Positions 37,402 through 51,400 are shown, counted from the first letter of the stretch. The stretch: 64,000 nucleotides of DNA from Anoplopoma fimbria (GCF_027596085.1 NC_072449.1:26549522-26613521), one strand, 5' to 3'. The notes: a model not told the origin generated them from the letters alone. Numbers and translations: made by a program.

Positions 37402-39010
37402 CATGGGAAGGATTCAAGACTTTGTCAGCTGTTGGTCAAACTTTATAATATTGGCGGGTAAAATATGTGAGCTGCTTGCAGAATGGAGGAAACTATGAGA
37501 AACATATTTCCTCTTAGTCCCCAACACAACCAATTATTTACATTTTATGTAGGCATGCTAGAAAAAGACATTTGGTCTTTTTCTTTCTCTTGTGAAGCTG
37601 GCTGTATGTGGATTTGTAGTTTATTTCTGAGCAGATCCATGAGTGGTACTGTATATGGGTGTAAATTGTTCTCCTTTATAATTAGGATGCATTTACATCC
37701 AAACTAACTGTTCTGACAGCAGCCAGTCCTACGAGCTACCATAGCTGTGTCTAATAGGAATCAACAGCAGACCTGGAACACCTGTCTGATCAGTCATGTA
37801 GCGCTTGGCAAAACCTGTTCTTTACATAATCTTCCTTCAATCAAGTCCGTCTCATCCTCTGTCAGTGTGGGAATGAACACTTTCACACTTCTAACGACGC
37901 AAGTATCTGACATCTGCTGTTTTGCAAGGTGGTGTGTGATGTTGCAGCTGACTGAATCCTAATTTCCCAAGAAAAGGCTAAGGAGATGGCAATCCTCAGC
38001 ATTGGAGCAAACGCAGCACTATCCACGAACAAAACGTCTTAATTTATCTTCATTACACACCCTGAGAGCTGTGGTTGTGCTACACTGCTCTCCACCTCGC
38101 CACTGCACAGACTTGCTGCACCAACTTTTGATTTAAACATGGAAGACGGCATGTATTTTAGGTGCAATCTAATGTAATGTGTGTCCAAGTATTATACATT
38201 TCTGTTTACATATATGATATTTCTAAGTAAAGTTTGTTTTATTTGCTTAGTGTAAGTTGCATCTGCCTGGCTTTCACAGTCTGCAGCCATAAAAACGTCA
38301 GGAAAGCATAAAGGTATACTAGTGCAGATGGGGAGTTGCATTAACATGCTTAGCAAATTTAGGCAATTTATATTTATTGCTCAGCAGATGCTGAAAAGAT
38401 AGAGGTGGTAAATTACAATTTGGTTGGTAGACTGATTCTTTTCATTATTGGTAACGCCAACATCTGCTGTGTAGAGTGCCTATGCAAGTGGCTACATGGA
38501 ATTTCACTGGGGGATGAAAGATTTAAAGTCTATTTAAAGCAAGTGTGCATGTGTGTATGTGTGTGTGTACTTAAAAAGTAAAGGACACTATGTTTTCATT
38601 AGTAGGGTAAAGCCAGTATTTATTGAAAGCCAGTTTTGATCCATTGCCACAGAGTATGGATATATTTTGTGCCAGTACTTAGAATGCAGTATGTAACATA
38701 TTCAATACATAATGCATTATTTGAACAAGGGTGTGTGGATCATTATGTCGATGAAATTGCAAGGAACCTGGATTGGAAACTGAATGAACACCGGAAACTG
38801 CACACTAGACCTGAACCGCACACAGGATCAGGATTCCTGAGGTTCATTCAAATGTCTTGATGGGCATGAATTCATTATTTTAGAATAAGGCCTTCATTTT
38901 TATTAAAATGTTTCAAATCAATTTTCAAAAGTCTTATAATTGCTAAGACATGGGAGGTGGGATTTTACAAATATTTCGTTTTTGGCATTACAATTTAAAA
39001 TCTCAAAATA
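37402..39010. other. Unique non-coding sequence
   Basis: A GT-rich tract lies at about 38548-38569. No gene recognised. Confidence 0.6.
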
Positions 39011-39113
39011 ATTGGTTCCATCTCCATCCATATTCCAGTTAAATAATCCCACTCAGTGCTGATGCGGATTGGTTCCATCTATTATTGAAATAATACTCAG
39101 TGCTGATGCGGAT
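39011..39113. repeat. Two-unit direct tandem duplication
   Basis: Two units each begin TTGGTTCCATCT and end CTCAGTGCTGATGCGGAT. The first is about 57 bases and the second about 46 bases, differing in the middle. Local duplication with divergence or deletion; no coding role seen. Confidence 0.8.
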
Positions 39114-42100
39114 AGCTAGCTTGTGACGACATGGGGGACAGCCAATTCCCCCCAAAATTGGCTATTCAACCCATGGATGTGTAATAGGAGCTTCTTGTTA
39201 TACATTCATGATTCAACCAAGATTTCGGGGCATGGCTGAAACTGATACCAGGCAATGAATACGAGCCTGGAGGAACGTTGTATTTTGTGCAGGAAGTGTT
39301 TCAAACTCAGCACAATGACAATCAGGTGAGTAGAATCCCACATGCACAGTGTGGTCAAGGGTCTACTTAGCTTATATAGAGCATCTTTTTGCAATTGTTC
39401 CCCATTGAGAAGAGAGCACGGCCGCCTGATGAAAAAGCGCTGTTGTAGGCGCTGTTTTTCAGCCCTATCACTTTTTTGCCAGAGAAAACGCTTTTTTGGA
39501 CACAGCCTGGGAAATAAAAAGCTGCCAAGACAACCCTCAGACAGAAGCCCTGTATTTCGGTTCTTCTGAGCTTCAGCACGCTAAGTAACTGACGTGTTTT
39601 TTGGTTATAAAGTTGGTCTTAATTTTAATTCTGAGTTGCATGAATTACCTATTTTGGTGAAAAGAATCTGCATCAAACAGACTCATTTAACAACTAGCTG
39701 GTGAGCAAAGCGGAGAATTTAGCAGCTAAAGTGCCGGTTGTTTCCTTTCAGGAATTGGTAGAGATCAAAAACAGAGCTAAAAGAGAGTGAATATTGGACT
39801 TACACTCACCAGGTAGCCAGAGACATGATTAAAAACCGATGCTAATGTTGCTCTATGTCTGCTGATGTGTTCACCGTATCAACATAAATGGTAACATTTC
39901 ATTGCTAAACTTAAGTTTATCCCATAGATTCAACAGGTGATAGCTTGGTCTAATCCAAATATGTATTGTTGTTAAAAATGAATCTGTTTCTAATTTATAT
40001 GAGCAAAAATGTATAACATTTACTTTGAAGTATTAATAAAATATTCAAATTATTTTTAAAATGTGTAAATATGGTTACAATGCATCTTAGCCACAGAGTC
40101 AAATAATACAACTCAAATTTGTATGTTTATGTTGCAATCACACCATGTGCTCCATGGCTCTCTCCTCTCACTGAAGTGTTGTCAAAGTCAGCCAGCTGCC
40201 TCAGTGTCCAGTAGATCCACCTGCAGAGAATGTGAGATTGTCTGCCGCCTCCCTGCGGAAATACAGAATGCATTTGTCAGTGCTTGTGCCAGCAGAACGC
40301 TTGTATCTCAAATCGCCCCCATCAGAATCATCTAGCACAGATAGTCACTCTGGTGCTGTCTGTGCCGCTGAAATAACACACCCTGACTCCATTCAGCTGT
40401 GATTGGAAATAACAATCATAATTACCACAGCGTAATCATATCCCTCAGCAATGACTGTCACCAGAGAAATACCATTACTCTAATGTCATAACAAATCAGC
40501 TGGTTTCAAGAACAGGAGCCCAAAAAAGAAGAGGGAGGGGAGGTTGGACTCTATAATTGGAAAGGTTCAGTATCATGTATCACGCAATGTCAAGCTGTAC
40601 TGAAAGAATCTGTCAGAATCTCTTTGGTTGCATCTGAAATTGGGTTAATGCCACAGTACGTTCGAAGAGATTTGTGTCTTTGTCTCCATCTCAGAAGTTC
40701 TTCCTACCCTTTACACCCCCTTACCATTCAATGGCACCAAGTCAATTTAGAAAGAAACAACATCTATACGGTAATGAAGTTGAGTCAAAAGAGTTTTGGC
40801 GGATGCTTACGTTCACCCTCTGTCTCTACTTTTTCTGGAAGGACTCCTCATATCTCTCGTGTGGTGGCCCATTTGTCCTGGAGTAATTCATTACCTGTTC
40901 ACTCAGTGGTGACAACACCTCAATTCCATCTGGCTCCACTGTCTCCCGGGGCCCCGGGAGCCCGTGAAAATGATAAGGACAGCCACCAGGAAACATATTT
41001 GCTCACCTATTACCTCAGTAACTATGTAATGATTGATCCCTTGTTGGATTATCCCTGTGTCACAGCACAGCCGAGAGCCTCTTCAACGAGAGAGGCACCG
41101 CTCGCTCCACCTGTGACTCAGCTCCAAATCGCAGATGAAAAACAGAGCACATGTACCAAAGAATATGTGACAACCATTGCCGAAGTCGAGTGATAGGCAG
41201 AGTTTCTGCAAAGACGAGTGTATTACAAGTCAAGTTGTCTCGGCTCATGCAAAATTGGTTTTGTACTGAGAGCCTGAACAATGAAAATTGTGTCCCTACA
41301 GACAAAAAAACACACATTCCACTTGGCTATCAATGAGAAAACTGAAATAAATTCTCCTGGGGGTTGAAGAAAAACAAACAAACAAGGACAATAATTGCTG
41401 CTTTTGCTGCACTTGTCCTTCTCCAAATAGAGCTGTTTTTGCCTCCGACAAATGTTTCATTCAGTTTCACTGGAGCTGCATGCAATTGCACACCAAATGA
41501 CATGGATTACGTCAAAAGAGGAAAATACAGAAGCCACAATGTTTCTATTATGTAAGATCAATAATAGCAGCACAAAACCTGAGGACAGATTGATATTTAA
41601 CAGGGTTGCACCACTGTCACAGCCCAGCTGATTGGGCCACCTCACGAGTTGTGTCGCAGCCACCCACTTGCAGGCTGCATCCACTCAGGGTATCACTTCA
41701 GAGGCCAGCAGCTGTGTCTGACAGCTGGACACATGTTGTCCTCCTTTCCCTGCAGGAAGCCCAGGAAAGGCGCTCTGTGTCCTGGAGCTAACGCTTTGAA
41801 TCCATGCTTGATCACAGTATCTGCGTCGCAGGGCTATGAAAGCAAAATTACAAGGCGCGACGCTTCCTACGGTGCCAGTCATTTCACATTCAGCTTACAT
41901 TTTAGCCGTGTAACTGATGCTTTCATCCATGTGGTTTCCAGCAGTCACAAACACTGGAATAAGCTAGTGATCACAAATATGAAGTAAATATTTTAGGTAT
42001 GAAGTCAAGTGCAGGCATCAGGGGAATCTTTCAGGCAAAGGTCCAGCCAAATTTCCATCGGATTGTTCCACAGCGTCTATCGATCTTCCTGCTGTTATCA

Positions 42101-45100
42101 TGGTGCATTTGTGGTCTACAAGGTATCGTTAGTATTTGAATATGCCTTCCCCTCCACCCCCACACATTCTTCGGTCTCTTGCTCTTAGGATCATGCGTCT
42201 GGGATCTGTTCCAGCTCGGCTAAAATTGATTAATAGTGGCTCTAATTCCACAGAATGCTGACTGCAGACTCGGCAACTGTGTGTCCTGAAACATGCTCCT
42301 TCCAGTCTCATCATCAAGATGTGTGTTTTGGAGAAGTTAATGAATAAGTCATTAGGAGGTGACTATGATTGATGTGTTAGAAACAAACAAGCTACCGTTG
42401 GCTGCTGCCGGAATCAGTGTGGAGGCCAGACAAACTGCAGGTGAACCAACAGCAGAATTAGGCAGATGGGATGTTCATTCCACCTTAGGTGCATTGTCTT
42501 CCTAGTGACTATTCATGAATGGTTTTGCTTTTTAAACTTGCGTGCACCCTGTGGGATCTCTCGTTGGATGAGATTGGAGTCCCTCCACAGAGAGAAAATG
42601 TAAACACTTGGACTTAAACAGACGTTAAAAATAACACTCTGATAGTAGCCGTCTTTACAGGAATCATTACTTAATGTCAGGCCTTACTGTTGTTGGCAAT
42701 AACATGTGAACGGCAGAAGGTTGTCCTGCTCACTTTGCTGGCTAAAGGGCACACAAACAGGGTTTCCTTCTGTGTCTTTATTTTCGGCAGCATGGGAAAG
42801 GTTCTGAATAAGCACTTAGATGAAGGGGGGTTTCAACCCTCGACTGGAACCTTTACTGATGAGGTTCTTTTGGTGGTTTGCAGCTCTTCAGGTCAGGGTG
42901 GTAAGAAGAACATGCATACTTTATCACTCCAATCTCCTAAGTTTAGATCTGATACGGGATCAGGTCACATTTTGCCCGTCGCGCACTGAGCTGCAAACCG
43001 TCAAACACAGCAAAAAGGAAAGAGCCTGACGCAAATCTTGTGTCAGTATATTTGAAGATATATGAAAACAAGTTATATGGATTTATATGTGGGAGTGAAA
43101 CATTTAAAAGGAAATTATACATTATGTATAAAAAGATAAGAGGCAAATATTGTGTCGTCAGTGGTACAATGGGAAGAGATCAATAAGAAATAGTGGAAAC
43201 AACTTGCTCCTTGTTCCTGGAGAGAATAAGGATGGAAAGATACAGCCACACTGAACAAAATATCAAGATACAAGGTGTTGGAGACTCTGCGGAGCAAATA
43301 AAGCAGATCATATCCATATTTTTTTTTGGTTGCTCCTCTATAAGCCTTTACTGGTTGGAGCTAAAACAATGTGTGGAGAAAATATTGAGGGAAAAATTAC
43401 CACTTACATTGTAGGTAATATATCATATATATATTTGGAGATATATAGATGTTTTGAATAATGTTAATTGTGAGTAAAAACAATTATGTTGTTTTCCCTG
43501 CTCAAAATAGAAAAATGTATAAGAGATCAAATATTTGATGGATATTTGTTTATCTAATTTGATAAAAAGAGAGAGAGAGAGAATAAAAGAAAACACATTT
43601 TATATGCAGTGTCACTGCACTATTAAAAAGACACTTTGGTGATTTAAAATACCCACTAGACTGCGGGGGATCTGAAAAGCTTCTAGAAACGTGTCTTATA
43701 TTTGCAAACTCAACATTCTGCCCTCCCCAGGCTATAATACAGCAGCGAAAGGTAATAAGCCGCTCTAAAGACAAGAATTCATGCAGAGACAAGCTGTTGA
43801 AATAGCTCTGAGTTGCAATGCGCCCAACCCTTCAGCAAAACAATTTCAAATGAATAACTGCTGTGTAAAACATAAACTCATATAATTCTACCCTGCTATT
43901 TAAAGTGCCTTGTAAAAAAAAGAAAAAAAAGAATGCAGAAATGTTTTGAAGGAGAGCGCTGCAGTCATTACAGATGATTATGTTAAACCAGGGTGATGTA
44001 GGCTGAACATAAGGACTGTAAAGGTTGCTGCTTGCAATCCCCAAACAAATTCCTCTAACACAAACCACTGATGTGTCCTGTGAAATGGCTCCCTTGGGCC
44101 CCAAATGCTAATATCAGCACAGACTGAGGTCGTACTGGGCGGCCTCCAGATGTAACTGTGTGCGGAGCTGGTTGAGTGAGAAATAAGCATTGCAGGAAAA
44201 GTGCCTCTACGTTCACAAACTCTCATTTCTCAATGAGTCAAGGTTTGTTTTCAAACTATTGGAGGGGGGGATTGAAATAAAAAATAAAAAAATCAGAGCG
44301 GTATCTTGAATCTTGAATATCTTAATGGAAAACACTTGTTACACATTTCAAATGTACACCTTCCTGCTGCACACTTGTGGCAATTTGGGGCTTCTCTGTG
44401 AAGAAGAAAAAAAAAAAATCATCCCTACACACGCTCAACACACTGTGGACTGTTTAATCACTGCTCTTGTCGGAGAGGCAGAGTCATGAGATCCACGCAG
44501 CTCTGCTTTAAGCCACATCAACATCAACGCCTCTCTGTATTTATTAACAAATAACTATTTCCTGCTGGAGAGGCTGCCATGACTTGAACGCTTCAAATCA
44601 GGGGTTTTTTTCTCAAGCGCAGCCTACCGCACTAAATAGGTGCTAATGTAGTTATTTGACACATACATTAAGGAGTCAGTGCCTCCTCGGTAAATACTTG
44701 GCACAAATTATGGCAGGCTTTAATTGTAAGAAGTCCCACTTCATGAATAGAGGAGAGTAATTACCTGATTGGAGCAGAGAACCAACAGATCCTCAGATTC
44801 AGCTTAAATAAAGCTGAACTTGCCTGGGCCAGGCAAAACTTTAAATAAGCACAGTGATAAATTGTCATTAAAATGTGAGAAAATATGATCAAATACAATC
44901 ATTTAACATATTTGTGTTTTCATTTTTTTTTTTTTACAGCAGACTGTATGTGTACCTGCAAGCATTAAAATTGTGAAACTGGTCAGAACGTTGCTGGAAC
45001 GATTCGTTTTTTTCCGTTTTCTTTTCTTCCACCTTCTTGAGACAGGTGGAGGTCAGAGTAGATTGCCTCATGTACTACCAGACCCAAGTAGCTGACTTGA

Positions 45101-45339
45101 TTCAGGTCTTGTCGTTTCCGCCGATTATCGAGCGTTTGCTGATCTTACCTTTGAACAGTACATGTTATTGTTCTGCCTCCTTCTTGTCTAACTTTACTCT
45201 CCCCGCCCCTGCAATGGAAACCTTCTTTATGGGGGCTCAAAGGGAATTATTCACAGGCTCCTTGGGGCTCTGACAAGGTCGTGGGCTCCCTGTCTCCCTT
45301 CTCTCTTGGCTTCTGTTCTGAACCGTAATTGATTAGGTT
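39114..45339. other. 6 kb of non-coding sequence with one long open frame
   Basis: No gene can be supported. The longest open frame of the window (40624-41193, plus, 189 codons) starts at TTG and has no recognisable domain. A GAGAGA tract lies near 43568-43582. Several AT-rich stretches with TAATTA-like motifs (about 40395-40460, 44500-44830) could be regulatory, but this cannot be shown without comparison. Confidence 0.5.
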
Positions 45340-45560
45340 AAGCAGCGAGAGAGGGAAGGTCACGCCTGCAGCGGCTGATCTGGAGCACTCGACAGCACGC
45401 GTGGCCACGGACACATGCTCTCCATCACCCGGAGACAGCCGCGGCGGTGGTGGGGATGAACCGCACCTTTGAAATGGATCTGCACACAACAAGCTCCGTT
45501 TAGCTGCAAGATGCTTCTCTGGATTTAACACGGTGGAAAACCATCGGACCGTGTATCAAA
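45340..45560 (+). promoter_or_regulatory. CpG-rich block; candidate promoter / 5' UTR
   Basis: About 15 CpG in roughly 200 bases (for example GCACGCGTGGCCACGGAC, CCGCGGCGGTGG), well above the surrounding sequence. Downstream to about 45680 the sequence resembles a 5' untranslated region with several short ATG-started frames closed quickly by stops. A 94-codon minus-strand frame also overlaps. No gene, TATA box or convincing splice donor can be assigned. Confidence 0.33.
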
Positions 45561-46940
45561 GGAATGAAAAGGACTTGGATCTGGTGTTTTATCCTTCTGG
45601 AATGAAGATTTTATTTTAGAAATGCAAACATCAGACGCCAGTCAAAGAAGAGCATCCTGTCACGCATTTGTGCACAAAGAAAGTAAAATAAATTCTAACC
45701 AGAACAATTGTGAAGATGGAATGAAAGGGATGCTTGGCTCAATTTGTGCAGCCCGGGTGCCTCTGAATCAGTTTCATTAGCCGTAAGACATAAAGCTCAC
45801 CGAATTGGGAGGCGTGCATGATGTGGGTACAGTAACATCTAGGGGAAGATCTGGGTGGGTTTTTTTTCCTGCTTTGGAATCAGTCAGCCAACGCAGCCAA
45901 TCCAGAGGCAGCAGCTGCTGGCCTGAATTATCTAAGACTGACAATACTGAGAGAGCCACACGAGGAACCAAACGGGATGTTCACTCTTCAAATACAGAGC
46001 ACATTTGAAAATATTAGTTTGACGTGTTTATTTCTGTTCTCTGATGATGTTCATGACAACATTTTGGAGACAGTAAGATTTGTTTCCACTCGAGGTGATA
46101 GCCAAATCAAATTGCTAACCATGTAGGTTGATCCTGGAGAGAAATTACATCTCTTCTCCGTCCTTTCGGCTCGTCCGTTAACATGGCAGATGAAAACAAC
46201 TCCACTTCGTAAATAAAGGATGTCGGAGCCTGACTGCTTGCTTGACATTCCTCTGTTGTCCCTATTCATAGTCAAGAGGAGTAAAGCCATGGTATTTTGT
46301 TATGGGGCGCTCTTGTTAGACACACAGTACTGTCTGACATTATTCCCAAACAGCTTCCCAAACATGTTGTTAGATTTTTTTTTTTTGCATGGCAAGTCCG
46401 CTGCATCTGCCGAGATATTGTGATTCAGACGCATTTTGATTTTCCCCAAGAAACAAACCATTTAAATGGTCAGTTCTAAAAGTACAAGAAGAAAAACAAC
46501 ATCACTTATTTCTGGTTTATTTGTCTTTTTTTTTTTCTTTAACTTTTGGAAAACCTCCTTCAGAGATTTCATCTTTCGCCTCGGTACAATGAGGGTGAAA
46601 CGATTCCATTATTGATACAGAAAAGGAAAAGTATCATGAAAAAGAATCATCCTGGGTAAATAGAAGCAAAACTTTCTGCACTGCTAGATAAAGAGAACTG
46701 AGGAAATTGTTTGGTAGGTAGAAGCAACTCTTAAAATCCCCAGATTTTTAAGTGACTGGCTATGCAAAATGACACAGAAGGGATTGACATCTTTGGTATC
46801 ATTTTAATTAATAATTGCAGCTGCTGTCTTTAATTTACTCTGACTGATCGGGGACCACTAAGACTCAGAGTCCAGATATATGACATATAGCCTGAACAGC
46901 TGCATGTGAATGAGCAGCAGGGCCCTGTTATCCCCATGCA
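45561..46940. other. Non-coding sequence
   Basis: Short T-rich tracts (46376-46386, 46527-46537). No gene recognised. Confidence 0.55.
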
Positions 46941-47300
46941 TGCAGAGTGGAGCTCGAAGAGAGAGAGAGAGAGAGGCAACGCCGGAGCGATGATGAGTCC
47001 ATCCCCGGCAAATAAATTGGGGTTGACTTTGTGAGGGCCTTGAAGGAAAGGAAAGGGAATGGAATGAGAATTTTGCCGTGGCTATGCTGCAGGATGATAT
47101 TCATGGCAGACGAGAAGCGATGGTAATGTTAGGTGAGGGAGGCGGCGAAGCTTCATGAAACCTTTCTAAGGGTGAAGGGCGGATGACCCCGGCCACTGGC
47201 ATCGCCGCCAAAGAGGAGGAAGATCTTATTCAAACGGAAGTGTCAAGCTGAGTAGACGCTCCCATTCTCATCAGTGACCCGGGAGGATAAAAAAAAGAAA
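46941..47300. promoter_or_regulatory. GC-rich block, possible regulatory element
   Basis: Starts with an AG dinucleotide run (about 46958-46974), then CpG-containing sequence (GCCGGAGCGATGATG, GGCGGCGAAGC, GACCCCGGCC, CATCGCCGCC). The composition contrasts with the AT-rich surroundings. No open frame of note. Regulatory role is inference from composition only. Confidence 0.25.
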
Positions 47301-48099
47301 ACGTTTGAGGTACCTTCATGTCATCATGTTGTGTTTTCTAGATGAACAACAGAAGCTTGAAAATGAAAAAAGAGAGAATGTAGCCCAGTGTTATAATATT
47401 CCTGGAGAAATGTCTTTCTTTTTATTTTTCCTTGACAGTTAAGACTGTGCCATCTTTTTTTTATTTCTTAAAAGGGCAGAAGCCTGATATGAATATTCAT
47501 AAACAGCATTCTGTAGACCTCTGTGTTTGAATGCATTAATAAAACACAAAATGTTTTTTTTTTTTCTTTTTAATTAATGCAGCAGTAAAAACGCAATAAA
47601 AGTGCACGACTTTCTGAAGGAGGTCATTAAAATTTGAGGGAAAATGAATCCTTTTAGAGGAATCGCTCTCAGAATGCAGCTACGAAGTTGAGCAATTAAA
47701 TTATTTAGACCTCCCGCAGCGAGAAATGGTGCTAATTAGCATCAAACTACTTCAGCATGATGAGATGAGCCCGTATCACACAGGTGCAATTGTCACTTTG
47801 TGTTGTTGAATAATGAAGGAGCTGACACTTGTTTCAAGGGATTGTTAATTCTTGTACCTGAGATCTGTGCAGCAAAATCAGACCTGTTCGCTCTAAAAAA
47901 ACATTTGCAAATGTCATCCGAGTGTGTGTAGGTGTGTGTGTAGATGTGTGTGTGTTTGTGCAATCTTCATGGAGCTTCATTTTCTGGTGTAAAAAACAAG
48001 TTTATTTTGGAATGCAATCATTTAATTGTGCTTATGAAAGACAAGCATTGAGTAAAACAACAAACAGCACGTCCTGTTAATGAATTGGTAAAAGAGATA
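47301..48099. other. AT-rich non-coding sequence with homeodomain-like motifs
   Basis: TTAATTAATGC (about 47571), GCTAATTAGCAT (about 47732) and CAATTAAATTATT (about 47693) give the stretch the look of a conserved enhancer. Short GT-rich tracts lie at 47922-47956. Conservation was not tested. Confidence 0.35.
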
Positions 48100-48430
48100 T
48101 GTGATGGACCGTGACAGGAGGTATTCGTCCGCACATATCTGACTCTGCCATATTCTGGAGCCTAGCGTGTTGTGGGTAATCCTGTCACGGTGCGTCTCCG
48201 GGTGTAGGAGTGTGACAGTAAAGCGGGGGAGGAATGGGGTTGGAGGGCTGCTGGGGGGGAGGGGTCTGAGCTCAGAGAAAAAAAAAAAAAAAAAAATTAC
48301 CCAGACATGAGGATGAGTGGCCGGCTGCACCGAGAGGAAGAGGAGCTCCCTGCCGGGGGAGGGGAGTGAAGGCGGCAAGTGCAGGGACAGCATGATTAAT
48401 GAGGGAGGAAAGCTGCAGGAGGCCATAAAT
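48100..48430. other. G-rich segment with a G-quadruplex candidate
   Basis: The plus strand has five G-runs of three or more within 40 bases (48225-48264), with loops of 6, 5, 5 and 1 bases, followed by an A18-type homopolymer at about 48279-48296. The 134-codon minus-strand open frame (48022-48426) is proline/phenylalanine-rich because of this composition and is not considered a gene. Confidence 0.7.
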
Positions 48431-51400
48431 CAATATCTCCACCTTCCCTCCTCTCTTTAAAGGTGGATACTCCCATACATGTCGTCTCGTCCTGTCTTAT
48501 TTTAAAGATGATGGAGGAACACCCCTGAACCTAACCTCTGGGCAGCTCTTAGCCATTCCGCTCCCTAAATAGCTCTTCCTGTACAATAGCATGGCTTTTA
48601 AGCAGAAGCAAAGTAAACAAATGAAGTCTCCCTCAGGGGGGTCTTATAGGACTGAGTGCTCTACCACTAAATGCATCCGTCTGACTCCATGAATGATTTA
48701 TCAAATGGTTTGTAGCTCATATTTGAGCTGTTGTGTCTCCTGAGCCAAGCTTCGAAAACATTAATCCCATCCCCATTAAGCGTTCTTCTTTACAGCAGCA
48801 TATTGCTGAATAAATACACCGTCTACAACACCTTGTGACTGCCATTATTCATCCAACCTCATATACATATTCATTTGGAGGGACAACTTCAGAATGAAAA
48901 TGAGTGTCTTTGTGGGTTCGGAGGTATTTTACTGTACTGTAATTATTCCATAGATCTAAAAATCTGTAAGATGGGCACAGTCTTGCTTTGTTGCAAAACA
49001 ATTTTAAACCATTACACACATAAGTAGGTCAAAAATGACATGTATTATAATGAATACAAATAAATAAATGCTATCTTCATAATTTTTAAAAATAATAATT
49101 ATCAAAATAATTATTTGAATAACTCAGTAGAATTATTTAATGTTTGTAATGACATGTGTAAATAGCACAGTCCAGTCTCTAAGTTATGTTCCCTAGCTAC
49201 TGACCCAGCTGAGTGTACATATTCAGTAATATTAGCAGGCATGCTAAATGTGTGGTGGGAATGTTCTGTAGAGCAGTTAGTGATATCTCTTTTTTCTGAG
49301 GTAAAATAATACAACAAACTTATTTTAAATGTAAAATTGTAAAAAGTAAGTTGTGCAAACATGGTCCACAGCAACTGTTAAGGAGGAAAGATCACTATGA
49401 ATCGTAATGCAAACAGGTCATTTTTTGACACACTTTCATTCAAAAATTCATAATACCAAAACATAAACCAGAGGTTCACACATTTTCAAGTCTGTCTCTA
49501 AACCATATGAACATTGACATGAACAGGTTTTTCCTTCTTGTACCATGTTTCCTGTTCATGGTAATGTAAGTGACTGAAGTTGAGGCATCAGCAGTCTGAG
49601 CTAGTCAAATCAAGTGGTTCAAGCGTTCAGAGAAGTCACGGCCTTTTTTCTAAAATCTTTTACTTTCACTTTCAGAATAAAGTATCCGCCTGTTCGAAAT
49701 CGAAAAGGTTAACCTGCATGCGCAGCAGGGATGTGAGCCAGATTGATTGACAGCTCATCAAAGGAGACAACATCCCCTTTCTTTATAACCACCAGCAGCA
49801 GCACACTGAGCTTCTTTGGTGATAGGAAACCAGTTAATACTGACACCATCACGCTTACATGGAACCTTTCAAAACATTTTAAACAATGCCCTCCTTGTGC
49901 ATGACACACTCACAAACCCACAGCGTTAACGTTCATCCTGGAAAATAGCAATTTACAAGTCCTACAGTGTTTTAAACATTGGAGGAAGCTGAAATCTCAG
50001 ATACAGCTATAAAACCGCACACGGAAAGCATATATATATATATATTTACTATACTTCATTTTGGGTGACACAGTGTTTCAAAACTAGTCGAAAAATATCT
50101 TAAAATACTGCCTCTCAAAAGATATTTGGCAAGGCAAGCCTCGTCCACGGAGCTGACATCTGCTCCGGTGCTTCCTCCATTATTGACTAGTGTGTATCAG
50201 GACTTCCCAAGAGTATTGAGCAAACACAGTGGCCTGCAGAGAGCTGTCTCTCATCATTCCCCGGCTCTTTACTCTCCTTGACAGCATCTAAGGGCAAATA
50301 TTTGAGTCGAGATAAGTTTCACATTACCAGGGAGATCTAAACTTGTCGGAGGAAATGGCACTGCGGCCATCTTCATTTGGGGGCTGAAATTGAGCTCAGA
50401 CATCCGAGCATCTTTCGGCAGGGGGGCAGACGCTCGCTGGAACTGATTAGTTTTCCATTTGTGTACTTTTATATGAAAATCATTATAGGACATTGGGTGG
50501 GAAAGTAGTTGGTTTATTGATTCAGTTTTGTCAGCATGTGAATCCTCTCCTGACAGTGTATCTCGTACCATGTGCAGACTGTGTAACTGATGTGTCAATA
50601 ACATCCAACAAGTACTTGTTTTTTTCTTGCAGCGAAGATTCTAACGGCGCAATAATAATCACCCGAGCAGAACTGTCTTTACTGGACCTGTTGGGGAAAC
50701 AGCAAACTTCCGTCTAACTCTCGGTGGATAGTCATCTCACTGAAGCTCAAAAGGGACCAAAAATTTATAGTTTGAGTCGGCAATGAAGGAGGGAGTCAAT
50801 GAAGCGAGAAGAAAACATACCCGAGGTTCAAAATGTTAATGAAGCCCAAGGTTGTTTGGGGAAGGGAAGTTTAAGTTCTGACAAGGCTTAATAACTTATT
50901 AATATGAATCTGACATGAAAAATAACTTGACAAAAAAAAAAGCCCTCCTCAGTGGAATAAGCAGAGCCCTAAAAACATCAAACTCATTCCGACAGCAAAT
51001 TGACGATATCAAATTATAAACACACATCATCAAACTCAATCTTCAATCCTTTTAGATTTGGGCAACATAGCACTTATACCTCAAGAAGAAACATTCACTG
51101 GCAGAAATGGCTTTTCATTCAGCTGCTAAAAGCATGTCTTTACAATTTGTAGCCCAGACTGTTTTCATCTGACATATCAATATCGAGATTAAGCTCAGAA
51201 GAGAAAGAAAGGAGTAGGAACACCGAACAGCAGGCAGTATACTTATGGTTCACAGCAATCGATATACGTATCAGTGGGCTACTTCCAACTGCTGACTGAC
51301 ATCAAAGACTGACTGCAGGGGCTTCTAGCCTCACGCAATGCAAATTGTGCAGTGAGGAGTGCTGGAGATGAAGTGGAGATGGATGTGTGAACGCTGTTCT

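Noticed and set aside
48022..48426. 134-codon minus-strand open frame
   Set aside because: Composition-driven (Pro/Phe/Ser runs from G-rich and poly-A tracts on the plus strand), with no domain or exon signals.
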